This document shows positions 53,550 to 62,963 of a stretch of 64,000 bases of DNA, in pieces. The stretch is from the NCBI RefSeq assembly GCF_018596315.1, contig NZ_JAHEAG010000004.1, positions 62,001 to 126,000 of the forward strand, written 5' to 3'. Each line of letters starts with the position of its first letter. The stretch's first letter is position 1. The notes below the pieces were generated by a model, which did no database searches, was not told the DNA's origin, and saw nothing but the letters and a program-made list of their open reading frames with translations. Position numbers and translations under genes: made by a program. The stretch comes from Bradyrhizobium sp. SRL28. GTDB taxonomy: Bacteria > Pseudomonadota > Alphaproteobacteria > Rhizobiales > Xanthobacteraceae.

Positions 53550-54710
53550 ATGCCCAGTATTGGAAGCGTACTCGAAAGCAGAAAGGGCGTCGGTCCGGGC
53601 TTCGACACGCTGCGCATCGCCCTGGCCTTCTCCGTTATCGGCTGGCATTCATTCCACATCGTGGCAGGTGAGCCTCACCCGCTCGCAGACCTGCATTTCT
53701 TCTGGTTTCCAGGATACGCCATCCTTTCGATGTTCTTCGCGCTAAGCGGTTTTCTGATCACCGCAAGCGCGACGCGGCTGTCGTTGGACAACTTTATCCT
53801 CAATCGGGGACTGCGCATCGTTCCCGCCCTGCTGGTCGAGGTGGTGCTCTCGGCGATCGTGCTCGGCGCGATTTTTACGACGCTGCCGCTGTCGGAGTAT
53901 TTTCGAAGCGACGGATTTTGGCGTTACTTCGGAAACGTAGCAGGGTTTGTCAGCCTGACGCTCCCGGGCGTCTTCGAGGCCAATCCGGATCACTCGGTCA
54001 ACACGTCGCTTTGGACCATTCCGTTCGAGATCGGCTGCTACGTCCTGATGGCCGGACTCATCCTTTGCAGATGTCTTCATCGGCCGAGGCTGGTGCTGAT
54101 GTTGTGCGCGGCATTCGGCGTGATTGCCATCGCGATCTATCTGGCCAACCCGGCGTTCACGTCCACTTCCAGCCTGGATCCGCGCAACGTTTTTGTAGGC
54201 AGCGGCGGCTCGCGCCTGTTCATCTCATTCCTGCTGGGGATCGCCATTTATCTGTATCGATTCGACATCGAATACAGCCGTCGAGCGGCTCTGGCGTGTC
54301 TTTTGTTCTGCCTGCTCGTTGCTGGCGTGGGGCCCCTGCCCGGCGCGCTCCTCAACGTTTTTGTGACGCCGGCATTGGTATATCTCACGGCCTATCTCGG
54401 CGTTAGCGATCTGCCCAAACTGCCGTTTTTTCATAGAGGCGACTACTCTTACGGCGTCTATCTCTACGGATACCCGCTCCAGCAAACCATCGTTGCCGTC
54501 TGGCCCTCCCATGCAAGCGTAGCTGTTGTCTTTACTCTCGCTGCGTTCGCGACAACCGCCTTCGCCATGTTCTCGTGGCACGTGATCGAACTTCCGATCC
54601 TCAAGCTGCGTAGCCGCTTTTCTTTCGTTGCCGGGACGCGAATACAGGCCGTCGAGCCGGCTGCCGGCATGGCGCCGCCGACTAGGACATCAGCGCTTTA
54701 CAGACGGTAG
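53550..54710 (+). CDS. Acyltransferase 3 (OafA/YrhL) family membrane protein
   Basis: 386 residues, about ten membrane helices. The family opening is GFDTLRIALAFSVIGWHSFH with the catalytic His; FFALSGFLITASATR and FILNRGLRIVPALLVEVV are the next conserved parts, and DYSYGVYLYGYPLQQ a later one. Relatives O-acetylate surface polysaccharides or Nod factors; the substrate here is unknown. GC and codon use look lower than the neighbours. It lies between the decayed gene and tRNA-Leu. Confidence 0.88.
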   Translation: MPSIGSVLESRKGVGPGFDTLRIALAFSVIGWHSFHIVAGEPHPLADLHFFWFPGYAILSMFFALSGFLITASATRLSLDNFILNRGLRIVPALLVEVVLSAIVLGAIFTTLPLSEYFRSDGFWRYFGNVAGFVSLTLPGVFEANPDHSVNTSLWTIPFEIGCYVLMAGLILCRCLHRPRLVLMLCAAFGVIAIAIYLANPAFTSTSSLDPRNVFVGSGGSRLFISFLLGIAIYLYRFDIEYSRRAALACLLFCLLVAGVGPLPGALLNVFVTPALVYLTAYLGVSDLPKLPFFHRGDYSYGVYLYGYPLQQTIVAVWPSHASVAVVFTLAAFATTAFAMFSWHVIELPILKLRSRFSFVAGTRIQAVEPAAGMAPPTRTSALYRR

Positions 54711-54830
54711 CATGGTTGGGCGACTAGGCCCGACGAGCGATGCGCGCATGCGATAACGCCAGGCACGCTGTGTTCCGTGCCGGTCGGCGAATCGATAACC
54801 CGCATTTCAGCGAATCATGGGCAAGGGCAA

Positions 54831-54917
<87 letters not shown>

Positions 54918-55063
54918 CCGGGCGGGTTAGTAAGGAACGGTCACGCGCTTGTCAAATCGCTTCAATGCCAACCAAATACGCTGTACAGCGGGCTCACGTT
55001 GGCGTATCGCGAATCCGCTGAATTTCACTGAAATCTCTCGAATTCGACCGGCAGGAATTGACG

Positions 55064-56032
55064 ATGGCATCGAACCTGGAAACGCTCGTCACGGTTTTTG
55101 GCGGATCGGGATTTCTGGGGCGAAACGTGGTTCGGGCGCTGGCCAAGCGTGAATACCGGATCAGGGTGGCGGTGCGGCGGCCGGAACTGGCCGGCCACCT
55201 GCAGCCGCTCGGCCGGGTCGGCCAGATCCACGCCGTGCAGGCCAATCTGCGCTATCCGGCTTCGGTCGAGGCGGCGATGCGCGATTCCCAGGTCGCCATT
55301 AATCTCGTCGGCATCCTGACCGAGAGCGGCGCGCAGACCTTCGAGGCGGTTCAGGCCACGGGGGCTGAGACGATCGCGAAGGCCGTCAGCGCCACAGGCG
55401 CCCGCATGGTGCACATTTCCGCGATCGGCGCCGACGAGAACTCGCCCTCGGGTTACGGCCGCGCCAAGGCATCGGGCGAAAAGGCCGTGCTGGCGGCCGT
55501 GCCCTCGGCCACGATCATGCGGCCGTCGCTGCTGTTCGGCCCCGAGGATCAATTCACCAACCGCTTTGCTGCGCTGGCGCGGATGTCGCCGTTCCTGCCG
55601 CTGATCGGCGGCGGAGAGACCCGCATGCAGCCGGCCTATGTCGGCGACATCGCGGCCGCGATAGCCAATGCCGTCGACGGCAAGACCATGGCGGGCGCGA
55701 CTTACGAGCTCGGCGGACCGGAAGTGCTGACCATGCGCGAGATCATGGAAGTCATTCTAGGGATCACCGAGCGCAAGCGCATGCTGCTCTCGCTGCCGTG
55801 GGGCCTGGCGAAATTCCAGGCGCATTTCCTGCAATTCGCGCCGGGGCCGCTCAAGCTGACGCCGGGCCAGGTGGCGATGCTGCAATCGGACAATGTGGTG
55901 TCGGACGCCGCCAAGGCCGCGGGCCTGACGCTGGAAGGCCTCGGCATCACGCCCGAATCGATGCAGGCGATCGCCCCGCAATATCTCTGGCGCTTCCGCG
56001 CCGCCGGGCAGTTTCAGCGCAAGAGCGCGTAG
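55064..56032 (+). CDS. NAD(P)-binding complex I NDUFA9-like protein
   Basis: 322-residue atypical short-chain dehydrogenase. Dinucleotide motif TVFGGSGFLGRNVVRAL; AINLVGILTESGAQTF and HISAIGADENSPSGYGRAKA give the YxxxK-like site. It is closest to the NDUFA9/39 kDa complex I subunit family; in alphaproteobacteria this may be an accessory complex I or quinone-related protein. The ATG at 55064 has AGGA nine bases before; a TTG at 55058 is an alternative. Confidence 0.85.
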   Translation: MASNLETLVTVFGGSGFLGRNVVRALAKREYRIRVAVRRPELAGHLQPLGRVGQIHAVQANLRYPASVEAAMRDSQVAINLVGILTESGAQTFEAVQATGAETIAKAVSATGARMVHISAIGADENSPSGYGRAKASGEKAVLAAVPSATIMRPSLLFGPEDQFTNRFAALARMSPFLPLIGGGETRMQPAYVGDIAAAIANAVDGKTMAGATYELGGPEVLTMREIMEVILGITERKRMLLSLPWGLAKFQAHFLQFAPGPLKLTPGQVAMLQSDNVVSDAAKAAGLTLEGLGITPESMQAIAPQYLWRFRAAGQFQRKSA

Positions 56033-56061
56033 TCGCTTTGCCCACCCTACGGTTCTGAAAA

Positions 56062-56868
56062 CTACTTCCCCAGCGCCAGCGCGATCAGGCCGATCGTGCC
56101 GATGACGACGCGCCACCACGCAAAGAGCGTGAATCCGTGGCGGGTGACGTAGGTCAGGAACGTCTTCACCACGATGATGGCCGTGATGAAGGAGACCACG
56201 AATCCGATCGCGAGGATGCCGATATGATCGACCGTCATCTCGGCGCGGTTCTTGTAGAAATCATAGGCGAACGCGCCGACCATGGTCGGAATCGCGAGAA
56301 AGAACGAGAACTCCGCCGCCGAGCGCTTGTCGCCGCCGAGCAGCATCGCTGCGACGATGCTGGCGCCGGAACGCGATACGCCGGGGATCATCGCCACGCA
56401 TTGCGCGATGCCGATCCACAGATACATCATCAGCGGATAGCGCGTGGCGTCGTCGTGGTGTGGCTTGAGATCGAGCTGATCGACCCACAGCAGGATCGCG
56501 CCGCCGGCGATCAACGTGAAATTCACCACCCACGGATTGAACAACAGCTCCTTGATGTACTTGCCGGCAACCAGGCCGATGACCACCGCGGGCAGGAACG
56601 CCACCAGCACGCCGATCACGAACCGGCGATCGTCCGCGTTGGTGAACATGCCGAGCGCGACACGCCACAGCTTGGCGAAATACAGTGCGACGATCGCAAG
56701 GATCGCGCCGAGCTGAATCAGGATCACAAAGCTCTGCCAGAAGGCGCCCTCGCCAAGGCCGAAAAAGCGTTGCGCCAGCAGCATATGGCCCGTGGAGGAA
56801 ACGGGGAGAAATTCCGTGATACCCTCGATGATGCCGAGAATCACCGCCTTCACTGCATCAGACATCAT
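56062..56868 (-). CDS. uppP: Undecaprenyl-diphosphatase UppP (BacA)
   Basis: 268-residue membrane phosphatase that recycles the undecaprenyl lipid carrier for the cell wall. EGITEFLPVSSTGHMLL and PGVSRSGASIVAAMLLG are the two catalytic motifs. Eight helices or so. The start at 56868 (MMSDAVKAV); the frame extends to 56955 but outside the family. Confidence 0.95.
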   Translation of the reverse strand: MMSDAVKAVILGIIEGITEFLPVSSTGHMLLAQRFFGLGEGAFWQSFVILIQLGAILAIVALYFAKLWRVALGMFTNADDRRFVIGVLVAFLPAVVIGLVAGKYIKELLFNPWVVNFTLIAGGAILLWVDQLDLKPHHDDATRYPLMMYLWIGIAQCVAMIPGVSRSGASIVAAMLLGGDKRSAAEFSFFLAIPTMVGAFAYDFYKNRAEMTVDHIGILAIGFVVSFITAIIVVKTFLTYVTRHGFTLFAWWRVVIGTIGLIALALGK

Positions 56869-57050
56869 GCTGTGGTCCGTTTTGACTGGAAAAGCCGGGC
56901 CCTTCTCGCCTATTCGATCCCATGCCGCAATCGCAAAAAAACGGCAAAACACCATTGTCTCGCACGTTTGCTTGGCTAGTGTCCGATTCGCATGACGCGG
57001 CTTGACGGCTTGAGGGTTCCTCCAGCGCCGCGACTTTACTTAGGGATTTC

Positions 57051-57743
57051 ATGTACACGCTCTATCATCACCCGTTCTGTCCGCATTCGCGCTTCATTCG
57101 CCTGGTGCTGGGCGAACACGGTCTCGACCTGCGCCTGGTGGAAGAGCGGGCCTGGGAACGACGCGAGGGGTTTCTCGTGCTCAATCCCGCGGCCGCAACG
57201 CCGGTCTTGATCGCTGACGGCTTCCCGCCGATTCCGGGCGCCGGGATCATCGCCGAATATCTCGACGAGACGCACGGCCTGGAGGCCGGCGAGCGGCGGC
57301 TGTTGCCGGCCTCGATGGCCGAGCGTGTCGAGGTGCGCCGGCTGATGGCGTGGTTCAACGAAAAATTCTTCGAGGAGGCGTCGAACCCGCTGGTGACCGA
57401 GCGCATCTACAAGCGTTTCATGAGCGAGGAGAATGGCGGCGGCGCGCCCGCAACCGACGTGATCCGCGCGGCCAAAGCCAATGTGCGCTATCATCTGGCC
57501 TATATCGGCTGGCTGGCGCAGACGCGGAATTTCCTCGCCGGCGACCGGCTGAGCTACGCGGATCTCGCCGCCGCGGCGCATCTTTCGGCGATCGATTATC
57601 TGGGCGATGTGCCATGGCACGAGGACGAGGCGGCAAAGGCGTGGTACGCGCGGGTCAAATCCCGCCCGTCGTTCCGCCCGCTGCTGAGCGAATGGCTGGC
57701 GGGCGTGCCGGCGTCGCGCACCTACGTGGACCTCGACTTCTGA
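57051..57743 (+). CDS. fzlA: GST-fold protein, probable FtsZ-binding FzlA
   Basis: 230 residues with the glutathione-transferase fold: thioredoxin-like N-domain ([19 protein letters not shown]), then a helical domain. [24 protein letters not shown] has a Trp (residue 35) at about the place of the FtsZ-related Trp38 of Caulobacter FzlA. The length (230), the membership in the alphaproteobacterial family and the nearby uppP and queG support FzlA over a detoxifying enzyme. Assigned by recollection of the family. Confidence 0.6.
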   Translation: MYTLYHHPFCPHSRFIRLVLGEHGLDLRLVEERAWERREGFLVLNPAAATPVLIADGFPPIPGAGIIAEYLDETHGLEAGERRLLPASMAERVEVRRLMAWFNEKFFEEASNPLVTERIYKRFMSEENGGGAPATDVIRAAKANVRYHLAYIGWLAQTRNFLAGDRLSYADLAAAAHLSAIDYLGDVPWHEDEAAKAWYARVKSRPSFRPLLSEWLAGVPASRTYVDLDF

Positions 57744-57787
57744 ACAAGAACGTTAAACTCTCCGCCGCCGATCTGAAGGCCGCGCTT

Positions 57788-58879
57788 ATGCGCGAAGCGG
57801 AGACGCTCGGTTTCGACTGCATCGGCGTGACCGGTCCTGACGCGATCGGCAACGCCGGCAAATATTTTCGCGAATTCCTCGATGCCGGCGCGCATGGCGA
57901 CATGGACTGGCTCGCGGCGCAGCCCGAACGGCGGATGGACCCGCGCGTGCTGTGGCCGGGCGTGCGCTCGATCATCATGCTCGGCGTCAATTACGGCCCC
58001 GATGAGAATCCGCTCGCGCTTCTCGAACAACGAACGCGCGGCGCGATCTCCGCCTATGCGCAGGGCGACGACTATCACGACGTCATCAAGAAGCGGCTGA
58101 AGATGCTGGCGCGATGGCTGGTCGCCGCGTCGGGCGAAGAGGTGAAAGTTTTCATCGATACCGCAGCGGTGATGGAAAAGCCGCTGGCCCAGGCGGCGGG
58201 ACTCGGCTGGCAGGGCAAGCACACCAACCTCGTCTCGCGCGAATTCGGCTCCTGGCTGTTTCTCGGCGCGATCTTTTCCGCCTCCGACCTGCCGCGCGAT
58301 GAGGCCGAGCGCGATCATTGCGGCTCCTGCAACGCCTGCCAGGAAATCTGCCCGACCGCGGCATTCCCCGCGCCCTACAAGCTCGATGCGCGGCGCTGCA
58401 TTTCGTATCTCACCATCGAGAACAAGGGCCCGATCCCGCACGAATTCCGCAAGAGCATCGGCAACCGCATCTATGGCTGCGACGATTGCCTCGCCGTGTG
58501 CCCGTGGAACAAGTTTGCGCAGGAGGGCCGCGAAGCCAAACTGGCCGCGCGCGCGGCGTTGCGGGCGCCGTCGCTGGCGGAACTGGCGCGGCTCGACGAC
58601 GCGGCGTTTCGCGCGCTGTTCACCAAATCGCCGGTCAAGCGTATCGGCCGCGACCGTTTTGTCCGCAACGTGCTGATCGCGATCGGCAACGCCGATGACG
58701 CGTCGCTGGCGGCGGAGGCGGAGCGTTTGCTGGATGATGCAAGCCCGCTGGTCCGCGGCGCGGCGGTATGGGCGTTGTCGCAGTTGATCGAGCGGGAGAG
58801 GTTCAAGGCACTGGCTGTGAAGGCGATGGGCAGCGAGGCTGATGACGACGTGCGCAACGAGTGGCGGCAAGCCTCTTAA
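57788..58879 (+). CDS. queG: Epoxyqueuosine reductase QueG
   Basis: 363 residues from the ATG used. The final step of tRNA queuosine synthesis, with cobalamin and two 4Fe-4S clusters: [16 protein letters not shown] and [15 protein letters not shown]-terminal HEAT-like helical part follows. The true start may be earlier: an in-frame CTG at 57740 overlaps the GST stop (CTGA) and adds 16 residues that read like QueG ([11 protein letters not shown]). Confidence 0.93.
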   Translation: MREAETLGFDCIGVTGPDAIGNAGKYFREFLDAGAHGDMDWLAAQPERRMDPRVLWPGVRSIIMLGVNYGPDENPLALLEQRTRGAISAYAQGDDYHDVIKKRLKMLARWLVAASGEEVKVFIDTAAVMEKPLAQAAGLGWQGKHTNLVSREFGSWLFLGAIFSASDLPRDEAERDHCGSCNACQEICPTAAFPAPYKLDARRCISYLTIENKGPIPHEFRKSIGNRIYGCDDCLAVCPWNKFAQEGREAKLAARAALRAPSLAELARLDDAAFRALFTKSPVKRIGRDRFVRNVLIAIGNADDASLAAEAERLLDDASPLVRGAAVWALSQLIERERFKALAVKAMGSEADDDVRNEWRQAS

Positions 58880-58889
58880 CCTCCGGGCT

Positions 58890-59008
58890 GTCATGCCCCG
58901 CGAAGGCGGGGCATCCAGTACTCTCGGGCATCTCGGATGAACTGATATGTCTCGGCGTACTGGATCGTCCGCCCCGGTGCGCAATTGCGCACAAGGCGGA
59001 CGATGACA
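58890..59008. repeat. Palindromic repeat, GTCATGCCCCGCGAAGGCG family, copy 1
   Basis: It begins GTCATGCCCCGCGAAGGCGG with GGGGCATCCAGTA, and ends CGGACGATGACA, with GTACTGGATCGTCCGCC inside. A second copy is at 60457-60557. Confidence 0.75.
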
Positions 59009-59039
59009 GACGAGACGAAATCCGCCATGGTCATCCGCC

Positions 59040-59846
59040 ATGACAAAAAATCAACCCTTCTTCACGCATAATCGCGACAGCGATACCTTCATGCCCACGC
59101 CCGTCTCCAACGGACCGTGGGACCCCAATTCCCTGCACGGCCGCGTCGTTGTCGGCCTGCTCGCCCATGTGATCGAGCAGCGCCACGGCTCCGAAGATTT
59201 CGTGCCGGCGCGGCTCACCGTCGACATGTTCCGCCTGCCCAACACCACGACGCCGATCGAGGTCAAGACCAAACGCGTCCGCGACGGCCTGCGCATCAAG
59301 GTGGTGGAGGCCGAGTTTTTCAGTGGCGGCACCAGCATGGCGCGCGCCTCCTGCCAGTTATTGCGCAAGACGGAAAACGCGCCCGGCAATGTCTGGTCGC
59401 CGCCGAACTGGGATGCGCCGAAGCCGGCGGACATTCCAAAGCCCACCGATCCCAGGCTCGGCATGAACGGCAAATGGACCACGCGGCCGATCGTGGGCCA
59501 CATGGGTTCGCTCGGGCCGCGGCGATTGTGGATGAGCGAGGTCCGCGAACTCGTCGAGGGCGTGCCGATGTCGCCGTTCGTGCATGTCGCTACGGGAGCA
59601 GATTTCGCCAGCCCCTTCGCCAATGCCGGCGATCAGGGGCTCGGCTACATCAACAGCGACGTCACGCTCTATCTGCACCGGCTCCCCGTCACGCCATGGG
59701 TCGGCTTCGACGTGGTCAACCACCACGCCACCGACGGCATCGCGATCGGCGAATGCTGGCTTTATGACGAACAGGGCCCGATCGGGACGTCCACGGTAGC
59801 GGCGCTCGCACAGCGCAAGCCGATGACAAACGTGCCGCCGCCGTAA
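59040..59846 (+). CDS. Acyl-CoA thioesterase-like (double hotdog) protein
   Basis: 268 residues. HGRVVVGLLAHVIEQRHG and ARLTVDMFRLPNTTTPIEV form the first hotdog domain; SDVTLYLHRLPVTPWVGFDVV and GECWLYDEQGPIGTSTVAAL the second. This matches the TesB-like acyl-CoA thioesterases. The substrate is unknown. An ATG just after a repeat, with little upstream sequence. Confidence 0.8.
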   Translation: MTKNQPFFTHNRDSDTFMPTPVSNGPWDPNSLHGRVVVGLLAHVIEQRHGSEDFVPARLTVDMFRLPNTTTPIEVKTKRVRDGLRIKVVEAEFFSGGTSMARASCQLLRKTENAPGNVWSPPNWDAPKPADIPKPTDPRLGMNGKWTTRPIVGHMGSLGPRRLWMSEVRELVEGVPMSPFVHVATGADFASPFANAGDQGLGYINSDVTLYLHRLPVTPWVGFDVVNHHATDGIAIGECWLYDEQGPIGTSTVAALAQRKPMTNVPPP

Positions 59847-59870
59847 GGGTAGGCGGCGCTCGTCGTTGGC

Positions 59871-59954
59871 CGTCATTGCGAGGAGCGAAGCGACGAAGCA
59901 ATCCATTTCTCCGCTTGTGGCGCTATGGATTGCTTCGCTCCGCTCGCAATGACG
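59871..59954. repeat. Palindromic repeat, GTCATTGCGAGGAGCGAAGC family
   Basis: CGTCATTGCGAGGAGCGAAG and CGCTCCGCTCGCAATGACG are inverted, with GCAATCC/GGATTGC inside. A family scattered widely in this lineage; one copy in the window. Confidence 0.75.
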
Positions 59955-59966
59955 GCGGAGAGGCCG

Positions 59967-60437
59967 TCACTCCGCCAAATGCCGCTTCATCTCCGGCCGT
60001 GCCTTCAGCGCCGCGCCCTGTTTCGCAACGATCTTGGCGATCCGCTCCGGCGCAAACTTGATGTCGACGAACGCTGGCGCGGTGTTGGCGACCTCGTGAT
60101 ATTCCAAGATCTTGCCGTCGCGCAGCCGCATGATCGCGACGCCCTCGAACATCGCGCGCGCACCTTGCGCTTCCGGCAGCGTCGAGCGGTAGCTGAAGGT
60201 GTAGCGCGCATAGAGCTTCTCTCCGTCGCTGACGGGATCGTGCATGTCCCAGCGAAAATCGGTGGCGGTGCGATAGAACCAGTCGTCGATCATGCCTGAG
60301 ATTTTCGCACGGCCTTCGAACGCGCCGTAGAACACGTCATAATAGACGCCGTCTTCCGTGAACAATTCCGAGAAAGCCTTGCCGTCGCGTTGCTCGACGG
60401 CATCGCAGAACGCGCGGAGCATGGTGGATGGGTTCAT
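59967..60437 (-). CDS. NTF2-like / SnoaL-like protein
   Basis: 156 residues with a cone-shaped alpha+beta fold. MLRAFCDAVEQRDGKAFSELF and VYYDVFYGAFEGRAKISGMI open it; a catalytic role is not evident. Many such proteins bind or isomerise small hydrophobic ligands. It lies between two repeats. Confidence 0.75.
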   Translation of the reverse strand: MNPSTMLRAFCDAVEQRDGKAFSELFTEDGVYYDVFYGAFEGRAKISGMIDDWFYRTATDFRWDMHDPVSDGEKLYARYTFSYRSTLPEAQGARAMFEGVAIMRLRDGKILEYHEVANTAPAFVDIKFAPERIAKIVAKQGAALKARPEMKRHLAE

Positions 60438-60456
60438 CGTTTTGCCTCCCCGAGGT

Positions 60457-60557
60457 CGTCATGCCCCGCGAAGGCGGGGCATCCAGTATTCCAGAGAGCG
60501 TGATTTTATTCGATAGGCCGCGGCGTACTGGATCGTCCGCCTTCGCGGACGATGACA
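60457..60557. repeat. Palindromic repeat, GTCATGCCCCGCGAAGGCG family, copy 2
   Basis: The left end CGTCATGCCCCGCGAAGGCG and GGGGCATCCAGTATTC match copy 1 closely; the right end has GTACTGGATCGTCCGCC and GCGGACGATGACA. Confidence 0.75.
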
Positions 60558-60576
60558 CCGTCGTTGCAGCGAGACC

Positions 60577-61371
60577 TCACCCCATCTCCGCCACCGCCGC
60601 CATGATCCGCGCGATGTCCTGTGGACGCGACAGGCGGTGGTCGCCATCCTGGATCATGGTCAGCACCACGTCCTCGGCCGGCAGCCGGTGCGCCAGCGCA
60701 AACGCGTGCTGCCAGGGCACGTCGGGGTCCTGCGCGCCCTGCAGGATGCGAACCGGGCATCCGACTTCGATGGCGCTGCCGAGCAGGAGATGGTTGCGCC
60801 CCTCCTCGATCAGCGCGCGGGTGATCGGATAGGGCGCGCCGTCGCCATACTCCGACGGCCGCATCCACACACCTTTGGTCCTGATCTCCTCGCGGACCTC
60901 GTCGGAGAACGCGTTCCACATCAATTGCTCGGTGAAATCAGGCGCCGGCGCGATCAGCACCAGCCCGGCGAGATCAGCCGCCTTCGCATCACGGTTGGGA
61001 ATGGCGCGCGCCAGCAGCAGCGCCATCCAGCCGCCCATCGACGAGCCGATCACGACCTGCGGCCCCCGGCAGAACTGCTCGAACACGGCGACGGCCTCTT
61101 CCAGCCAGCGCCCGATGGTACCGTCGATGAAAGCGCCACCCGATTCGCCATGGCCGGAATAATCGAACCTGACGCAGGCGCGGCCATGTTCCGCGGCCCA
61201 GGCGTCCAGCGCCAGCGCCTTGGTGCCCCGCATGTCGGAATTGAAACCGCCGAGCCAGAACAGCCCGGGCCCGCTGCCGGCACGGGCCCGCACGGCGATC
61301 CGGCGGCCGTCAGTGCCCTCCCCAACCTCGATAAAGGTCGGTTCCTGGTCGATTGGTGCTGAATTGGTCAT
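60577..61371 (-). CDS. Alpha/beta hydrolase
   Basis: 264 residues. The nucleophile is in VVIGSSMGGWMALL (GxSxG), the Asp in GAQDPDVPW and the His in QDGDHRLSR. FDYSGHGESGGAFIDG and FWLGGFNSDMRGTKAL are close to ABHD10-type thioesterases. The substrate is unknown. The ATG at 61371 (MTNSAPIDQEPTF); a longer frame to 61497 has no support. Confidence 0.88.
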   Translation of the reverse strand: MTNSAPIDQEPTFIEVGEGTDGRRIAVRARAGSGPGLFWLGGFNSDMRGTKALALDAWAAEHGRACVRFDYSGHGESGGAFIDGTIGRWLEEAVAVFEQFCRGPQVVIGSSMGGWMALLLARAIPNRDAKAADLAGLVLIAPAPDFTEQLMWNAFSDEVREEIRTKGVWMRPSEYGDGAPYPITRALIEEGRNHLLLGSAIEVGCPVRILQGAQDPDVPWQHAFALAHRLPAEDVVLTMIQDGDHRLSRPQDIARIMAAVAEMG

Positions 61372-61593
61372 GGATCTGTCACTCTTGCCCACCGCTTTTG
61401 TCCGCGAGCCCGCTTCAAGGGTCAAGCGCGACCGGACTTTGCTTGCGCATCCGGCCCCCGAGCTATATTTGCCTGAAGTGACCGAAATGCCTCGCATTTG
61501 ACGGTTTTCGGGCGCAGACCGTGAGTTCGCTTGCTGTTATCAGCGTATTGCTTCAAACTACGGCCTTCCTTTCACAACTTTGGAGAGTTACCC

Positions 61594-62133
61594 ATTCGCC
61601 GTCCCAACAGAGCCCCGCCCGCTGCAACCAAAGACGGGCCGCGCACCAATGATGATATCCGCAACGCGCAGATCCAGCTGATCGATCAGACCGGCCTCAA
61701 CCACGGAACAGTCGAGACCGTGGTCGCCATCAAGATGGCCCTCGAAGCGGGCATGGATCTCGTCGAGATTTCGCCGAACAACAATCCTCCCGTTTGCAAG
61801 ATTATGGACTACGGGAAGTTCAAGTATTCGGCACAGAAGAAAGCCGCCGAGGCGCGCAAGAAGCAGAAGATCGTCGAGATCAAGGAGATCAAGCTGCGGC
61901 CGATGATCGACGATCACGATTACGACGTGAAGATGCGCGCGATGCAGCGGTTCTTCGAGGAAGGCGACAAGGTCAAGATCACCTTGCGCTACCGTGGCCG
62001 CGAAATGGCGCACCAGGAGATCGGCACCAAGCTTCTCGACAAGGTCAAGGCCGACGTCGCCGAGTTCGCCAAGGTCGAGCAGGACGCGCGTTTCGAAGGC
62101 CGTCAGGTCGTGATGGTGCTGGCGCCGCGCTGA
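61594..62133 (+). CDS. infC: Translation initiation factor IF-3 (AUU start)
   Basis: 179 residues. [18 protein letters not shown] and [19 protein letters not shown] form the N-domain; [18 protein letters not shown] and [16 protein letters not shown] the C-domain. No ATG/GTG/TTG lies in the right place; ATT at 61594 follows GGAGAG by six bases. AUU start codons are the known autoregulatory device of infC, because IF-3 rejects non-standard starts. An ATG at 61531 is in frame but without family sequence. Confidence 0.93.
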   Translation: MRRPNRAPPAATKDGPRTNDDIRNAQIQLIDQTGLNHGTVETVVAIKMALEAGMDLVEISPNNNPPVCKIMDYGKFKYSAQKKAAEARKKQKIVEIKEIKLRPMIDDHDYDVKMRAMQRFFEEGDKVKITLRYRGREMAHQEIGTKLLDKVKADVAEFAKVEQDARFEGRQVVMVLAPR

Positions 62134-62155
62134 TTTGAGTTACTGGAATTGAGAG

Positions 62156-62186
62156 CGGCCCGTCGGATGATCTGACGGGCCGTTTT
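62156..62186 (+). terminator. Intrinsic terminator of infC
   Basis: A nine-base stem, CGGCCCGTC with GACGGGCCG, followed by TTTT and then CGTTT. Confidence 0.88.
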
Positions 62187-62193
62187 CGTTTCC

Positions 62194-62282
62194 CGTAGCC
62201 CGGATGGAGCGAAGCGCAATCCGGGACAGGTCGATCCGCGTATACACCGCCCCGGATTTCGCTTCGCTACATCCGGGCTACG
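62194..62282. repeat. REP-like palindrome, GTAGCCCGGATGGAGC family, copy D
   Basis: Ends CGTAGCCCGGATGGAGCGAA and GCTTCGCTACATCCGGGCTACG. Directly after the infC terminator. Confidence 0.85.
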
Positions 62283-62299
62283 GCTCTACGGCTACGCGC

Positions 62300-62722
62300 T
62301 TAGCCCCGCGTGGCCTGCCAGGTGCCGCTGCAACGGTCGCCGGTGATGATACCATGCCACGCGCCCGCGCCATAGGTGCCGGCCAGCCGGCCACCGCCAC
62401 TGGCCCTGGATGCACCAACGGAAACATTGACCGCAACCGCGCCCGCGCGATTGACCGAGCCTGAAACCCTGCCACCGCCGGCCGATAAAACGCGGCTGCC
62501 GACGACCGTGAAGGGAACGCTGTACCCGGAACTGCAATTGCCCCGCGTGGTGGCAAAGACCACGTTCCAGGTGCCGTCATAGGCTCGCAGCGACTTGCCG
62601 CCCCTCGGCGCGGCCTCGGCGGTTCCCGGCGCGGCCATGACGGCCAGCGCGGCGAACACGGGAAGCCAGCGCAGGCTGCGCAGGCGGGGAAACGCAGCAA
62701 TCGATCGGTGAAAATGGGTCAT
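62300..62722 (-). CDS. Exported hypothetical protein
   Basis: 140 residues with a signal peptide (LPVFAALAVMAAPGTAEAA). The mature part has one recognisable pattern, YDGTWNVVFATTRGNCSSG, then SGSVNRAGAVAVNVSVGA and a GDRCSGTW end with two Cys that may pair. Beta-rich; no known family. It lies on the strand opposite infC and rpmI and separates them. Confidence 0.75.
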   Translation of the reverse strand: MTHFHRSIAAFPRLRSLRWLPVFAALAVMAAPGTAEAAPRGGKSLRAYDGTWNVVFATTRGNCSSGYSVPFTVVGSRVLSAGGGRVSGSVNRAGAVAVNVSVGASRASGGGRLAGTYGAGAWHGIITGDRCSGTWQATRG

Positions 62723-62942
62723 TTCTTCCTGCTCCGGACCGGGATGTTAATGACATCACCGGGTAGTAGCAGCACCGCCTTCCGCGGTTCATCGTTGCCA
62801 ATTGGCGCTTCATCTGCCATAAGCCCGACCTTCATCGCCCGGCTGATCAAGGGCTGCCGTGTCGATGTCCGTGCGGGTTATCTCGAATTCTGAGAAAACC
62901 TGAGCACTTTCAACGCTCTAACGAGCATTTTAAGCCGCAAAA

Positions 62943-62963
62943 GCGCCCCTCGGGCGCATTTTT
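62943..62963 (+). terminator. Terminator-like hairpin directly upstream of rpmI (attenuator candidate)
   Basis: GCGCCC and GGGCGC form a six-base stem with a CTC-like three-base loop, followed by ATTTTT. It ends 23 bases before the rpmI ATG and 13 bases before its ribosome site. It is likely an attenuator, or the terminator of an upstream leader. Confidence 0.6.

Noticed and set aside
53234-53671. 145-residue plus-strand frame as an intact gene
   Set aside because: Only the first 16 residues after 53258 look like protein sequence of a known kind; the rest is Arg-rich and overlaps the acyltransferase start. Listed as a pseudogene instead.
57722-59041. 439-residue minus-strand frame opposite queG
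   Set aside because: Shadow of queG; it also crosses a repeat, which no real gene here does.
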